Of a DNA stretch of 64,000 nucleotides, positions 16,132-30,569 are shown piece after piece (position 1 is the stretch's first letter; every line of letters starts with the position of its first letter). The position numbers and the translations under genes were made by a program. Source of the stretch: Xenophilus arseniciresistens (GTDB lineage Bacteria > Pseudomonadota > Gammaproteobacteria > Burkholderiales > Burkholderiaceae_C). The stretch spans positions 62,001 through 126,000 of the forward strand of contig NZ_JAQIPB010000010.1 of assembly GCF_028023875.1 (NCBI RefSeq). Reading direction: 5' to 3'. The notes beneath the pieces were generated by a model, which saw nothing but the letters and a program-made list of their open reading frames with translations, ran no database searches and was not told where the DNA came from.

Positions 16132-17117
16132 CAGATGACCTTGGCCCGCATCAGGTCGGTGGTGTTGAGCGCGCCCACGAGCTGGCCCTCCCCATCCACC
16201 ACGAACAGCCGCGTGATGCCGTGCTGCTCCATCAGTTCCGCGGCTTCCACGGCCAGCGCATTGGCGCGGACGGTGCGCGGGTTCGCATGCATGACCTGGG
16301 CAGCGCTGGGCGTGCGCAGGTCGGCGCCGGCTTCGATCAGGCGACGCAGATCGCCGTCGGTGAAGATGCCCACCGCCCGGTCCTGTCCGTCGACGATGGC
16401 CGCGGCGCCGAAGCCGCCACGGCTCATGGCCCGCATCAGTTCGCTGATTCCGACCTCCAGGCCCACGCGCGGCACTGCATCGCCGGCACGCATCACGTCG
16501 CTCACATGCGTGAGCAGCTTGCGGCCCAGCGCGCCGCCGGGGTGCGAGCGGGCGAAATCCTCGGCGCCGAAGCCGCGCGCATCCAGCAGCGCCACGGCCA
16601 GCGCATCGCCCAGCGCCATCTGCGCGGTGGTGCTGGCGGTGGGCGCGAGGTTCAGCGGACAGGCTTCCTTGGCCACGCCGCTGTCCAGCACCAGGTCTGC
16701 ATGGCGGGCCAGCATGGACTGCGCGCCGCCGGTCATGGCGATCAGCGGCACGCCCTGGCGCTTGACCACCGGCAGGATGGCGGCCAGCTCGTCGCTTTCG
16801 CCGCTGTTGGAGATGGCCAGCACGATGTCCACGTCCTTGATCATGCCCAGATCGCCATGGCTGGCTTCGGCTGGGTGCACGAACATGGCCGGCGTGCCGG
16901 TGGAGGCCAGCGTGGCGGCGATCTTGCGGCCCACGTGACCGCTCTTGCCCATGCCCATCACGACCACACGGCCGCGCACGGACAGCATGCGCTGCACGGC
17001 TTGCGCGAAGGACGGTCCCAGCCGCGCCTTCAGGCCCAGCACGGCGGCGGCCTCGATGTCGAAGGTTTCGCGCGCGCGCGCCAGCACCGCGTCTGAATCA
17101 AAGGCCATGGAACTCAT
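16131..17117 (-). CDS. kdsD: D-arabinose 5-phosphate isomerase
   Basis: 328 residues. An SIS sugar-isomerase domain (about 35-170; VVMGMGKSGHVGRKIAATLASTG, then AISNSGESDELAAILP) is followed by two CBS domains (about 200-328; HVSDVMRAGDAVPRVG, then AAQVMHANPRTVRANALAVEAAELM). It converts ribulose 5-phosphate to arabinose 5-phosphate, the first step toward Kdo. I chose ATG 17117; ATG 17108 (MAFDSD) is an alternative. It is the first gene of the kdsD-kdsC-lptC-SDR unit. Confidence 0.95.
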   Translation of the reverse strand: MSSMAFDSDAVLARARETFDIEAAAVLGLKARLGPSFAQAVQRMLSVRGRVVVMGMGKSGHVGRKIAATLASTGTPAMFVHPAEASHGDLGMIKDVDIVLAISNSGESDELAAILPVVKRQGVPLIAMTGGAQSMLARHADLVLDSGVAKEACPLNLAPTASTTAQMALGDALAVALLDARGFGAEDFARSHPGGALGRKLLTHVSDVMRAGDAVPRVGLEVGISELMRAMSRGGFGAAAIVDGQDRAVGIFTDGDLRRLIEAGADLRTPSAAQVMHANPRTVRANALAVEAAELMEQHGITRLFVVDGEGQLVGALNTTDLMRAKVI

Positions 17118-17222
17118 CGGCGCAATTTTAGGGCGCCGCTGTCTCTCCCCAGAACCCGCAGAGGCTCTTGCGCGATGGCGCCGCGCGGCTGCGGCGTGCA
17201 GCGGGGGCGGCCCCAAGGCCGC

Positions 17223-18095
17223 TCAGAACGGCGGGTTGGAACGCGGCGGCAGCTGGCTCACGCGCTCCAGGTTTTCGGCGGTCAGCCACTGGCCGTCGTG
17301 CCAGAAGAAGTGGCGGCGCTGGATCAGGGTCCAGCCTTCGGCGCTGGCGGTCCAGCGCGCGCCGCGCCAGGCGGGCCATTGCGGGGCCAGTGCGGCGGCC
17401 TGCGCCTGCGATGCGAGCCAGGGGGCAAGTTGCTCGGGCGCCCAGATGACGTCGGCGGCCACGCCCCTGTAGGCCTCCCCGCGAAAGCGCATGGACTGCA
17501 CTTCGCTGACATTGCGCACGCCCAGCAGGCGGACGGCCCGGGCCATGCACAGCCGGCGCTCGCTGCCCCAGCCCTCCAGCGCCGGCAGGGGCCGGTAGAC
17601 CTGCAGCGGCGTGCCGTCTTCCGTATGCGCCAGGGCCTCGGGCTCGGCCGCGTACAGGCCCACGCGGACCAGCGCATCCATCCAGGCCACGGTTGCGTTG
17701 TTGCTGCTTTGCACGTGCACCAGCTCGCGGTCATAGGGCAGGCCGTTGGCAATGCAGACCGGTTCTGCGCCCGGTCCGCCGCCCAGAGCCAGCGACTGCG
17801 TCACCGCCTGCTGCAAGGCCTCGGGCGAGGCGCGGCTGGTCCAGCCATGCCAGCCGGCAGGCCAGCCCGCCCAGGCGATGGCCGCCACCCCCAGCGCCAG
17901 CGCGGCAATGGCCAGCAGGCCGGCGGTCCACAGCCTCCGGCGCTTCGGTCGGGAGGCCGCGGGCGGCGCTAGCGTCTGCGCGTCACCGAGTTCGCTCAGC
18001 AGGGTCATCCGCTGCGACGGGTAGACCGTCGCGCCGCACTCGGTGCAGACACGCGCGGTGTCCGGCAACAGGGCAGAGCAGGCGGCGCAACGCAT
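17223..18095 (-). CDS. Zinc-ribbon membrane protein of unknown function
   Basis: 290 residues. A rubredoxin-like zinc ribbon at the N-terminus has C3, C6, C17 and C20 (MRCAACSALL, VCTECGATVYPS). A linker and one membrane helix follow (about 52-75, LWTAGLLAIAALALGVAAIAWAG). A C-terminal domain (about 95-290), probably extracytoplasmic, is rich in Trp and ends HFFWHDGQWLTAENLERV. I do not recognise that domain. It directly follows another zinc-ribbon membrane protein (27 bases apart), and the two probably form an operon. The cytosolic ribbon with an external domain suggests a sensor or assembly role, which is inference. Confidence 0.75.
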   Translation of the reverse strand: MRCAACSALLPDTARVCTECGATVYPSQRMTLLSELGDAQTLAPPAASRPKRRRLWTAGLLAIAALALGVAAIAWAGWPAGWHGWTSRASPEALQQAVTQSLALGGGPGAEPVCIANGLPYDRELVHVQSSNNATVAWMDALVRVGLYAAEPEALAHTEDGTPLQVYRPLPALEGWGSERRLCMARAVRLLGVRNVSEVQSMRFRGEAYRGVAADVIWAPEQLAPWLASQAQAAALAPQWPAWRGARWTASAEGWTLIQRRHFFWHDGQWLTAENLERVSQLPPRSNPPF

Positions 18096-18122
18096 GGTGG
18101 GACGAGGGCGCGGTGGCAGCGG

Positions 18123-18962
18123 TCAACCGCCTTCGGGATTGCGGATGCGCTCCTCGCGCCGCTGCTGCTCGCGCACCGCCTCGCATTGCGGATGCTTGGC
18201 CAGCGCCGGCTTGGCGCATTCCGCCGCCATGCAGCGCGCCTTGGCAAAGAAGCCCAGCGCCCCGCAGGTCTGCTCCGGAGGGACTGGAGCCGGCGCTGGC
18301 GCAGGGGCGGCCGGCACGGGTGCTGCGGGAGCCAGCTCCGCCGGGGCGGGTGCCACCGGCGCCGCGGCACTTTCGCGGCGCGGCCGGGGCCGGGGCGCCG
18401 CAGCCGGTGCCGAAGGCGCGGGCGCTGGTGCAGCCGCAGGGGCCGGCGCGGGTTGCACGGCGCTGGGTTCGGGTGCCAGCGAGGGCGTGACGGCGGGGAT
18501 GGCCGAAGAAGGCGTCTGCACCGGTTCAACCGGCGCCAGGACCGTGGGCGCGGGAGCCGGGGCAACCGGCGCCGGAGCCGCCGCCGCGGGCTGAGGGGGG
18601 GCCGGATCGGCTGCCTTGCCCGCGCCGCGCAGCCACAGCACGAATGCGGCGGCCACCACGAGCAAGCCCAGTGCAAGGCCCACCCACAGCAGCCAGCGGC
18701 GCGGTGCGCTCGCGGCCGATGCGGCGTCTGGCGCAGGGGTGGCTTGAGCTTGGGGCGCTGCCGGCGGGGCGGGCGCCACGCGCTTGGCGGCCGGCTTGAT
18801 GAGCACGGTCTGCTCCTGTTCCAGCAGATCGGCCGGCTGCGTGTGTTCCCAGTGGGCAGGGCCGGGCGCAGCCACCTGCTCGCCCAGGCGCGCGCCGCAG
18901 CCTCGACAGAACTTGGCCGCGTCCCTGTTGTCCGTTCCGCATGCCGAGCAGACTTGCGCCAT
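18123..18962 (-). CDS. Zinc-ribbon membrane protein with Ala/Pro-rich spacer
   Basis: 279 residues from ATG 18962 (MAQVCSACGTDN). The zinc ribbon has C5, C8, C19 and C22. A polar linker leads to a single membrane helix at about 91-112 (WLLWVGLALGLLVVAAAFVLWL). Then comes a stretch of more than 100 residues made almost only of Ala and Pro, and a short C-terminal domain with three cysteines (EQTCGALGFFAKARCMAAECAK) ending in a charged helix. The Ala/Pro spacer could span the periplasm. It shares its architecture and direction with the next gene. Function unknown. Confidence 0.75.
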   Translation of the reverse strand: MAQVCSACGTDNRDAAKFCRGCGARLGEQVAAPGPAHWEHTQPADLLEQEQTVLIKPAAKRVAPAPPAAPQAQATPAPDAASAASAPRRWLLWVGLALGLLVVAAAFVLWLRGAGKAADPAPPQPAAAAPAPVAPAPAPTVLAPVEPVQTPSSAIPAVTPSLAPEPSAVQPAPAPAAAPAPAPSAPAAAPRPRPRRESAAAPVAPAPAELAPAAPVPAAPAPAPAPVPPEQTCGALGFFAKARCMAAECAKPALAKHPQCEAVREQQRREERIRNPEGG

Positions 18963-19101
18963 CACTGGTCCCAAAACACGCCTTGTAACATCCTAGCGCA
19001 AGGATCCGCATTGTGTCGATGCGGCAAAAGTTGTTACTTTTCGGGGGTGCAGGCACTTCTGAGGGAGCTTGCAACAACCGGGCGCGGCGTGCCGCGGGCG
19101 C

Positions 19102-19569
19102 TCAGGTCACGGCCACGCGCTTGAGCTTGTGGCGCAGCCGCCTGGCCATCACCAGGCCCAGGGCCAGCGTCAGTTCCAGTGCCACGCTGGGCTGGCGGTT
19201 GGCCATTTCGCCGAAGCGCAGCGGCGTCAGGCGCCACAGGCGGCTGGCCGTGGCGCCAGTCACGGTGGCGGTTCGCGGCAGGCGCGAGAAGAAGGCGCCT
19301 TCGCCCAGCACCGAGCCGGCATTGACCAGCGACAGCTGCACCTGTCCGGAGCTGCTGAGCCGGTGCACGCTCAGCGAGCCCGATTCGATGAAGTAGAGCG
19401 TGCGGTCTTGCGCGGCCTCGTTGATCAGGACCTGGCCCGCGGGCAGTTCGACGAATTGCAGGTACGACCCAAGGATCTCCCACTGCGCGGGTTGGAGCGC
19501 AGGCGCGAAGGCGTCGTCGCTGGTGTTCTGCGCGACGGCATCGCAAAGGGCCTGGATGGGGGAAGACAT
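19102..19569 (-). CDS. Small cyclic-nucleotide-binding domain protein
   Basis: 155 residues that are essentially one cNMP-binding beta-roll (about 25-140), with LPAGQVLINEAAQDRTLYFIE and a phosphate-binding-cassette-like GEGAFFSRLPRTATVTG. There is no DNA-binding domain, unlike Crp/Fnr regulators. It may be a stand-alone sensor or adaptor subunit. The first 20 residues are polar. It lies downstream of mnmE on the same strand but separated by about 85 bases. Whether it binds cAMP or c-di-GMP cannot be told from the sequence. Confidence 0.85.
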   Translation of the reverse strand: MSSPIQALCDAVAQNTSDDAFAPALQPAQWEILGSYLQFVELPAGQVLINEAAQDRTLYFIESGSLSVHRLSSSGQVQLSLVNAGSVLGEGAFFSRLPRTATVTGATASRLWRLTPLRFGEMANRQPSVALELTLALGLVMARRLRHKLKRVAVT

Positions 19570-19656
19570 GGCTGAGGTTCTCGCTGGAGATGAATGGCTG
19601 CCTTGCGAATCGCACGAATATCGCCACCCGTGGCCGCGGATTGTTGCGCCTAGGTT

Positions 19657-21087
19657 CTACTTTCCAATACAGAAGCGGGAAAAAATGACGCCCAGCAAGG
19701 CTTCCGCATCAAATTCGCCCGTAATGGCATTGAGCGCGCCTTGTGCCAGCCGCAATTCTTCTGCCAGCAGGTCCAGCGCCGGCGCGCTTTGCGCCAGCAG
19801 TGCAGCGGCTTGAGACAGGTGTTCGCCCATCTGCTGCAGCGCCTGCACATGGCGGGCCCGCGCCAGGAACACGCCCTCGGGCAGCGCCTGCCAGCCCGCG
19901 ATCTCCAGCAGGCGCTGGCGCAGCGCCTCGATGCCCAGCCCCGTGCGGGCCGACAGCTGCAGCGCGCCCGTACCAGCCTCTCCCGCCTCAGTCGCGCCGG
20001 GCGCGGCGTCGGCCTTGTTCCACACCTCCAGCACCGGCACCGTGGCCGGCAGGTGTGCGAGCAGGCGCTCGCGGATGGCGGCATCGGCGGCGATGTACTG
20101 CGCCTGCTGCGCGCGCGTCAGGTCGTGCAGAAACAACAAGGCATCGGCCTGCTCGATCTGGCGCCAGGCCCGCTCGATGCCGATCTGCTCGACTTCGTCG
20201 CTGCTCTCGCGCAGGCCCGCGGTGTCCACCACATGCAGCGGCACGCCCTGGATCTGGATGGTCTGCGCGACCACGTCGCGCGTGGTGCCGGCCACACTGC
20301 TCACGATGGCCAGCTCGGCGCCGGCCAGCGCGTTCAGCAGCGAGCTCTTGCCGGCGTTGGGCTGGCCGGCGATGACCACCTTGATGCCTTCGCGCAGCAG
20401 GGCACCCTGGCGCGCGCGCTGCTGCACGGCCGCCAGCTGCTGCTGCAGACCCTGCAGCTGACCCTTCGCATCGGCCTGCTGCAGGAAGTCGATGTCTTCC
20501 TCGGGGAAGTCCAGCGTGGCTTCCACCAGCATGCGCAGGTGGATCAGTGCCTCGCGCAGCGTGCCGATCTCACGCGAGAAGGCGCCACCCAGCGAACGGC
20601 TGGCGCTGCGGGCGGCCGCTTCGGTGCTGGCGTCGATGAGGTCGGCGATGGCTTCGGCCTGGGCCAGGTCGATCTTGCCGTTGCGAAAGGCGCGTTCGCT
20701 GAATTCGCCGGGCCGCGCCACGCGCAGCCCGGGCAGGCGCGCGCGGCCGGTGGTGGCCTCGGGCTCGGCCGCGGCGGCCAGGCAGCGCGCCAGCAGCAGC
20801 TCCAGCACCACCGGGCCGCCGTGGGCCTGGAGTTCGAGCACGTCCTCGCCCGTGAAGGAGTGCGGTGCGGGGAAGAACAGCGCCAGGCCGTGGTCCAGCG
20901 CGCCGCCTTGCCCGTCGGCGAAGGGCAGGTAAGTGGCCTCTCGCGCACGCAGCGGGCGCCCGCACAGCGCCTGCACCAGAGGCGCCAAGCCGGTGCCGGA
21001 CACGCGCACGATGCCCACCGCGCCACGGCCCGGCGCCGTGGCGATGGCAGCGATGGGATCGTGAAGCTGGCCCAGCATGGCGGTCAT
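19657..21087 (-). CDS. mnmE: tRNA modification GTPase MnmE
   Basis: 476 residues. The N-terminal tetrahydrofolate-binding domain begins [25 protein letters not shown] helical domain follows, with an inserted G domain at about 215-380 (P-loop [21 protein letters not shown] switch; DTAGLRE; NKAD). The terminal motif FCIGK carries the catalytic Cys. With MnmG it installs the 5-carboxymethylaminomethyl group on wobble uridine 34. ATG 21087 (MTAMLGQ) or 21078 (MLGQ) are both possible. It belongs to the conserved rpmH-rnpA-yidD-yidC-mnmE block and is separated from yidC by a terminator. Confidence 0.96.
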   Translation of the reverse strand: MTAMLGQLHDPIAAIATAPGRGAVGIVRVSGTGLAPLVQALCGRPLRAREATYLPFADGQGGALDHGLALFFPAPHSFTGEDVLELQAHGGPVVLELLLARCLAAAAEPEATTGRARLPGLRVARPGEFSERAFRNGKIDLAQAEAIADLIDASTEAAARSASRSLGGAFSREIGTLREALIHLRMLVEATLDFPEEDIDFLQQADAKGQLQGLQQQLAAVQQRARQGALLREGIKVVIAGQPNAGKSSLLNALAGAELAIVSSVAGTTRDVVAQTIQIQGVPLHVVDTAGLRESSDEVEQIGIERAWRQIEQADALLFLHDLTRAQQAQYIAADAAIRERLLAHLPATVPVLEVWNKADAAPGATEAGEAGTGALQLSARTGLGIEALRQRLLEIAGWQALPEGVFLARARHVQALQQMGEHLSQAAALLAQSAPALDLLAEELRLAQGALNAITGEFDAEALLGVIFSRFCIGK

Positions 21088-21123
21088 TGTGCGGTGTTCA
21101 TGAGGAGGGTCTTGCGGGCAAGG

Positions 21124-21145
21124 AAAAGGCCGCTTGCGCGGCCTT
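21124..21145 (-). terminator. Intrinsic terminator after yidC
   Basis: On the minus strand GGCCGC - GCAA - GCGGCC followed by TTTTCC, between the yidC stop and the mnmE start. Readthrough or a separate promoter is needed for mnmE. Confidence 0.8.
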
Positions 21146-21193
21146 CGGGGTTGGTGGGCGACATGCATGCGGGTGTCGCCTCTTCCAGCCGCC

Positions 21194-22948
21194 TTATTTG
21201 CCCAGCACGCCCAGACGCTTGTTGATGAACCACTGCTGCGCGATGGACAGGATGTTGTTCGTGATCCAGTACAGCACCAGGCCGGCCGGGAAGACGAAGA
21301 ACATCACGCTGAAGGCCAGCGGCATGATCCACATCAGGCGCGCCTGCAGCGGGTCCGGCGGGGTGGGGTTGAGCCAGGTCTGAAGCAGCGTGGTCCCGGT
21401 CATCACCAGCGGCAGGATGAACCAGGGGTCGGGTGCCGACAGATCGCGGATCCACAGGATCCAGGGCGCATGGCGCATCTCGACCGAGGACAGCAGCACC
21501 CAGTACAGCGCGATGAACACCGGGATCTGGATCACGATCGGGAAGCAGCCGCCCAGCGGGTTGACCTTCTCGTCGCGGTAGATGCGCATCATCTCCTGCT
21601 GCATCTCCTGCGGCTTGTCCTTCAGGCGCTCGCGCATTTCCATGATGCGCGGGTTGATCGCCTTCATCTTGGCCATGCTGGAGTAGGCCTTGGCATTGAG
21701 CCAGTAGAAGGCCGCCTTCAGCAGCACCACCAGCGCCACGATGGACCAGCCCCAGTTGCCCAGGAGGCTGTGCAGCTTGTCCAGCAGCCAGTACAGCGGC
21801 TTGGAGATGATGGCGAAGATGCCGTAGTCCTTGATCAGCTCCAGGCCGGGCGAGAGCACTTCCAGCTTCTTCTCGTCGGCCGGGCCGGCGAACAGGCTGC
21901 TTTCCACCGTCTGCGTGGCGCCGGGCGCCAGGGCGGGCAGGCTGGCAACCATGGAGATCGCGTACTGGTTGGCGCCCAGGTCCGACACCCGGAATTCGCG
22001 CTTGAAGTTGTCGCTGCCCGGCTGGTTCAGCAGCCATGCAGAGGCGAAGTAGTGCTGCACCATTGCGATCCAGCCGTCCTGTGCGGCAGGCGGCAGCTCC
22101 ACCTTGTTCTTGGAGATGTCGGCGAAGGACACCTTGTGGAACTTCTTCTCGTTGGTGTAGACGGCCGGGCCCGAGAAGGTGCTGGTGCCGAACATGGAGC
22201 CGCCCTGTTCCGCGCCATGGCGCGCCAGCTGCATGTACAGCTGGGGCTCCAGCGGCTGCTGGCTCAGGTTCACCACGTCATGCTTGACGCGGATCACGTA
22301 GTCGCCGCGGCGGAACTGGTAGGTCTTGATGTACTTGAGGCCGCCCACGGGCTGCGACTCGAAGACCACATCCAGCTGGTTCTGGCCGTCGGCCATCTTG
22401 TAGGGGCCGGGTTTCACGGCCATCAGGCTCAGGTGCGTGGGGAAGGCGCCGCCGCCGGCCACGGGGTTGAGCAGGCCGGTCTGCGCCAGGTAGCGCGTGG
22501 CAGGGCTGCTGTCGTCCATCAGCAGCACCGGATGGTCGCGCACCGGCACTTCGGTCTGGCCCGTGATGCGGCGGAACCAGGGCATCAGGCCCGTGCGTTC
22601 CTTTTCCTCCATGAACTGGCTCAGCTCCAGGCGCGTCAGGGTGCCGCCCTGGCCATCGAGCACGGCGTTGTAGACGTCGGTCTGGACCTGAACCTTCTCT
22701 GCCGAGACGGCGGCCGGAGCCGCCGTGGGCGGTGTGCCGGCGGGCGCAGCGCCGCCGCCAGCGGCTGCCGTGGGCACGCCCGCAGCGGCGTTGCTGGCGG
22801 CAGCCGGATCAGCCGGCGCAGCGGCGGGCGGGCGGGCCGAGGGCAGGAAGGTGGGCTGGCGGCCGTTGTGCACCTGCCATTGGTCCCACAGCATGACCAG
22901 GGAGAAGCCAAAGATCACCCAGAGGATGGTGCGGCGAATGTCGTTCAT
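21194..22948 (-). CDS. yidC: Membrane protein insertase YidC
   Basis: 584 residues, gram-negative type. The N-terminal signal-anchor is [21 protein letters not shown]. It is followed by an Ala/Pro-rich linker (to about 85), a large periplasmic beta-sandwich domain (about 90-360), and a five-helix 60KD_IMP core (about 365-560) with [19 protein letters not shown], the cytoplasmic hairpin [18 protein letters not shown] and [21 protein letters not shown]. It inserts and folds inner-membrane proteins alone or with SecYEG. Its ATG overlaps the yidD stop by four bases. Confidence 0.96.
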   Translation of the reverse strand: MNDIRRTILWVIFGFSLVMLWDQWQVHNGRQPTFLPSARPPAAAPADPAAASNAAAGVPTAAAGGGAAPAGTPPTAAPAAVSAEKVQVQTDVYNAVLDGQGGTLTRLELSQFMEEKERTGLMPWFRRITGQTEVPVRDHPVLLMDDSSPATRYLAQTGLLNPVAGGGAFPTHLSLMAVKPGPYKMADGQNQLDVVFESQPVGGLKYIKTYQFRRGDYVIRVKHDVVNLSQQPLEPQLYMQLARHGAEQGGSMFGTSTFSGPAVYTNEKKFHKVSFADISKNKVELPPAAQDGWIAMVQHYFASAWLLNQPGSDNFKREFRVSDLGANQYAISMVASLPALAPGATQTVESSLFAGPADEKKLEVLSPGLELIKDYGIFAIISKPLYWLLDKLHSLLGNWGWSIVALVVLLKAAFYWLNAKAYSSMAKMKAINPRIMEMRERLKDKPQEMQQEMMRIYRDEKVNPLGGCFPIVIQIPVFIALYWVLLSSVEMRHAPWILWIRDLSAPDPWFILPLVMTGTTLLQTWLNPTPPDPLQARLMWIMPLAFSVMFFVFPAGLVLYWITNNILSIAQQWFINKRLGVLGK

Positions 22949-23220
22949 GACGAGGACTTGGAAGTCTTGCTAACGAGTGAGGAGAACAGGCCGGCGGCGC
23001 GGGCGCCTTCCGCGGGCACGGGATCATGGCCGCCCGCGCACCAGGGTCCGCAACGCAACAGGCGGCGGGCGCTCAGGCCGGCGCCGCGCCAGGCGCCGTG
23101 GCGCTCCAGCGCCTCGATGGCGTAGAGGGAACAGGTGGGCGAGAAGCGGCAGGCGCTGCCCAGCCAGGGACTGAGCAGCAGACGGTAGCCGCGAACGATG
23201 GCAATCAGAAGACGCTGCAT
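22945..23220 (-). CDS. yidD: Membrane protein insertion efficiency factor YidD
   Basis: 91 residues. The family core is RLLIAIVRGYRLLLSPWLGSACRFSPTCSLYAIEAL with its CRFSPTCS cysteine motif and a following CGPWCAGGHDPVP. The C-terminal 20 residues are extra. It is thought to assist YidC at the inner membrane. The ATG at 23220 overlaps the rnpA stop (TGATG); a GTG one codon upstream is also possible. Coupled to both neighbours. Confidence 0.93.
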   Translation of the reverse strand: MQRLLIAIVRGYRLLLSPWLGSACRFSPTCSLYAIEALERHGAWRGAGLSARRLLRCGPWCAGGHDPVPAEGARAAGLFSSLVSKTSKSSS

Positions 23221-23669
23221 CACGCGCCCCGAGGGCCTGCCGGCGAGGCGGATGCGCCCTTGCCGGAATTGCGTGCGGCCCGCGCGAACAGCTGCTGCAG
23301 CTCGGTGCGCACGGCCTGCTTCAGCGCCGTGGACGTGGCACTGGGAAACTGGCTGCGATCAAACGCCGCCCGCAGCCGGACCACGTGCGCGGCCTGCGGC
23401 AAGGCATGCGCCTGCGCGTCGGCCAGCGCGTAGATCTGGCGACGGATCGCATTGCGGGTGACGGCCCGGCGTGCCCAGCGCTTGGGCACCATGGCGCCCA
23501 GCCACACGCCGTCGGCCGGCCACAGTGGCGGCGAAGACGTGACAGCGCTCTCTCCTGCCGGGGCAGGAGAGAGCAAGTTGCAACGATGCAGCGCGAAGTG
23601 CGCCGTCCGTGCCACTGTGGAGCCGGACAAAGCCGCCTGGAACTGCGCTCGGGTCTTCAACCGGCGCAT
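23220..23669 (-). CDS. rnpA: Ribonuclease P protein component, with internal palindrome
   Basis: 149 residues. The RnpA fold is seen from MRRLKTRAQFQAAL, with the central RNA-binding RNR-type motif as RRAVTRNAIRRQIYALA at about 80-95. It binds the RNase P RNA and tRNA 5' leaders. Between the first helix/strand and the core there is an extra loop (about CNLLSPAPAGESAVTSS) encoded by a perfect 13-bp-arm palindrome at 23547-23574. The insertion keeps the frame. The C-terminus is extended by a basic Gly/Ala tail (RNSGKGASASPAGPRGA). The start at 23669 follows the usual position after rpmH. Confidence 0.92.
   Translation of the reverse strand: MRRLKTRAQFQAALSGSTVARTAHFALHRCNLLSPAPAGESAVTSSPPLWPADGVWLGAMVPKRWARRAVTRNAIRRQIYALADAQAHALPQAAHVVRLRAAFDRSQFPSATSTALKQAVRTELQQLFARAARNSGKGASASPAGPRGA
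23547..23574. repeat. Perfect palindrome inside rnpA
   Basis: GCTCTCTCCTGCC, two G, then GGCAGGAGAGAGC: 13-bp arms with a 2-base loop, located inside the rnpA reading frame. Confidence 0.95.
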
Positions 23670-23707
23670 GGCCGGACCCGTTGACGCCTGCGGCGGCAAC
23701 AGCTCGT

Positions 23708-23842
23708 TCAGACGGCCAGACGCTTGCGGCCCTTGGCGCGGCGCGCATTGATGACCGCGCGGCCGCCGCGGGTCTTCATGCGGACGAGGAAGCCATGGGT
23801 GCGGGCACGGCGGGTCTTGGACGGTTGATAGGTGCGCTTCAT
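23708..23842 (-). CDS. rpmH: 50S ribosomal protein L34
   Basis: 44 residues, the highly conserved basic L34 sequence ([18 protein letters not shown], then [16 protein letters not shown]). It is a structural component of the large subunit. First gene of the leftward operon from the origin region; rnpA follows after about 40 bases. A Shine-Dalgarno-like AGGAA precedes the ATG. Confidence 0.98.
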   Translation of the reverse strand: MKRTYQPSKTRRARTHGFLVRMKTRGGRAVINARRAKGRKRLAV

Positions 23843-24307
23843 GATCTGAATATTCCTGTGGGTGCCGGCGGGATCCATCCAGGCCTGGGCATGCACAGGG
23901 CGGCGGCACGTGATGAACACATGCGCAACCCCGAAGTCACACCAGACCGACGGGCTGTCGGCGCTAGATCCCTGCGACGTCCATGCGGATGTGGCGCCGG
24001 GCTTCGGGCTGCCCCGAACCGGCCAGCACCTGCGCATGCCGGACTGTCGCATGCCAGCCCCTAAAGACCGGACGCGACCCCACATGAACAGGTATGAGGT
24101 TGCAGGGAAACCCGCGATTATCACAAACATTCGGCTGCACCACAATGCAAAGCCCCGCAGCCCGGGCCCGGACGGGCCGCGCGCACGCCTTCATACAGGA
24201 TGTGGATAACTGGGTGACAAGTTAGAATCGCCGCCGAATGCCGAAGCCGCCTATCCACAATACCTCTTACCTCGGACCCTCGGCTCAACCGTCGGCCGCA
24301 CGCCCGC
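23843..24307. other. oriC: Probable replication origin (oriC), rpmH-dnaA intergenic region
   Basis: 465 bases between divergent rpmH and dnaA, the standard oriC position in many bacteria. A perfect DnaA box (TTATCCACA on the minus strand) is at 24201-24209, and CTATCCACA (one mismatch) is at 24251-24259. An A/T-richer patch at 24105-24150 could be the unwinding element. Only these two good boxes are visible, which is few, so the active origin may use degenerate boxes or extend elsewhere. Confidence 0.65.
24200..24259 (+). promoter_or_regulatory. dnaA promoter region with DnaA boxes
   Basis: A -10-like TAGAAT lies at 24223-24228. About 16 bases upstream is TGTGGA, which is part of the perfect DnaA box at 24201-24209. 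A second near-perfect box lies downstream at 24251-24259, in the leader. Binding of DnaA here would cover the promoter, consistent with autorepression. Confidence 0.55.
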
Positions 24308-29606
<5,299 letters not shown>

Positions 29607-29637
29607 CCCGGCCTCAGGCGCGGCGCCTGGGCCGCGC

Positions 29638-30504
29638 TCAGCCCGCCTGGCCCACGCTGCCCAGGCGCTGCGCCACCTCGCGCGCGCAGTCCTGCAGCGC
29701 ACGCGCGACCGCGCCGCTCCAGCGGCTGTCGAAGGTGGCGGCCGGGCCGATGGCCACCAGTGCCAGCACCATCGCGCCAGCGGGCTCGAACACCGGGGCG
29801 GCCATGGCGCTGATGCCGGGCACGATCTCGCCTTCTGAACGACTCAGGCCGCGCGCGCGCACCTCGGCCATTTCGGCTTCGAAGGCTTTCCAGCTGGGCA
29901 CGGGCTGCGCGGTGGGCATGCCGGCTGCAGGGACGCTGGCGGATTGCGCCTCATGCTCGGCGCGGCGGCGGTCGGCTTCGAGCCGGGCCTGCACCACCGG
30001 CGGCGCCAGGTGTGCGCCGAACAGCCGGCCCGAGGCCGTGTGCGCGAGCGAGAACACGGTGCCATGGCGCAAGGTCACGCGCAGCGGCGTGTCGGCCTCG
30101 GCAATGCGCACGATGGTGGCGCCACGCTCGCCCCACACGGCCAGCGCCACCGTGTGGCCCAGCGCCTGCGCCAGCGGCGCCAGCAGCGGCGTGGCGGCCT
30201 GCACCGGGTCGGACTGCTGCAGGCCGATCAGGCCCAGCTGCACCGCCAGCGGCCCCAGCCGGTAATGGCCGCTGGCCTCATCCTGCGCCACCAGGCCGAT
30301 GCGGCCGAAGCTCACCATGTACGGATGCGCCTTGGCCGCGCTCATCTCGGCATCGCGCGCCAGATCCTTCAGCGCCATCGGCCGGCCATGGTGCACCAGG
30401 GCCTGCAGCAACTGGCCGCCGACTTCGATGCTCTGGATGCCGCGCTGCAGGCGGTCTGCTTCGGGAGCCGCGGCCTCTGGAAAGGCTTTGCTTTTTTCGT
30501 TCAT
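29638..30504 (-). CDS. IclR-family regulator next to hmgA
   Basis: 288 residues from ATG 30504 (MNEKSKAFPEAA); a GTG at 30522 would add six residues. The winged helix-turn-helix is at about 18-80 (GIQSIEVGGQLLQALVHHGRPMALKDLARDAEMSAAKAHPYMVSF). The IclR effector domain is at about 95-285. It is divergent from hmgA-fahA, and an imperfect palindrome sits between them, so it is very likely the local regulator of homogentisate catabolism, comparable to HmgR. Ligand not determinable from sequence. Confidence 0.88.
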   Translation of the reverse strand: MNEKSKAFPEAAAPEADRLQRGIQSIEVGGQLLQALVHHGRPMALKDLARDAEMSAAKAHPYMVSFGRIGLVAQDEASGHYRLGPLAVQLGLIGLQQSDPVQAATPLLAPLAQALGHTVALAVWGERGATIVRIAEADTPLRVTLRHGTVFSLAHTASGRLFGAHLAPPVVQARLEADRRRAEHEAQSASVPAAGMPTAQPVPSWKAFEAEMAEVRARGLSRSEGEIVPGISAMAAPVFEPAGAMVLALVAIGPAATFDSRWSGAVARALQDCAREVAQRLGSVGQAG

Positions 30505-30569
30505 GGCGAATGCATTAGACACGATGGCTCTTGCTGGCTACACTGCGGTTGAATTTGGATAAGACAAAT

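Noticed and set aside
24118-24126. TTATCACAA as an additional DnaA box
   Set aside because: It differs from TTATCCACA at three positions in the core, so I did not count it.
29609-29634. Hairpin CGGCCTCAGGCGC / GCGCCTGGGCCG after gyrB as intrinsic terminator
   Set aside because: It has no T-run in either direction; it may stop transcription only with Rho, so it was not listed as a terminator.
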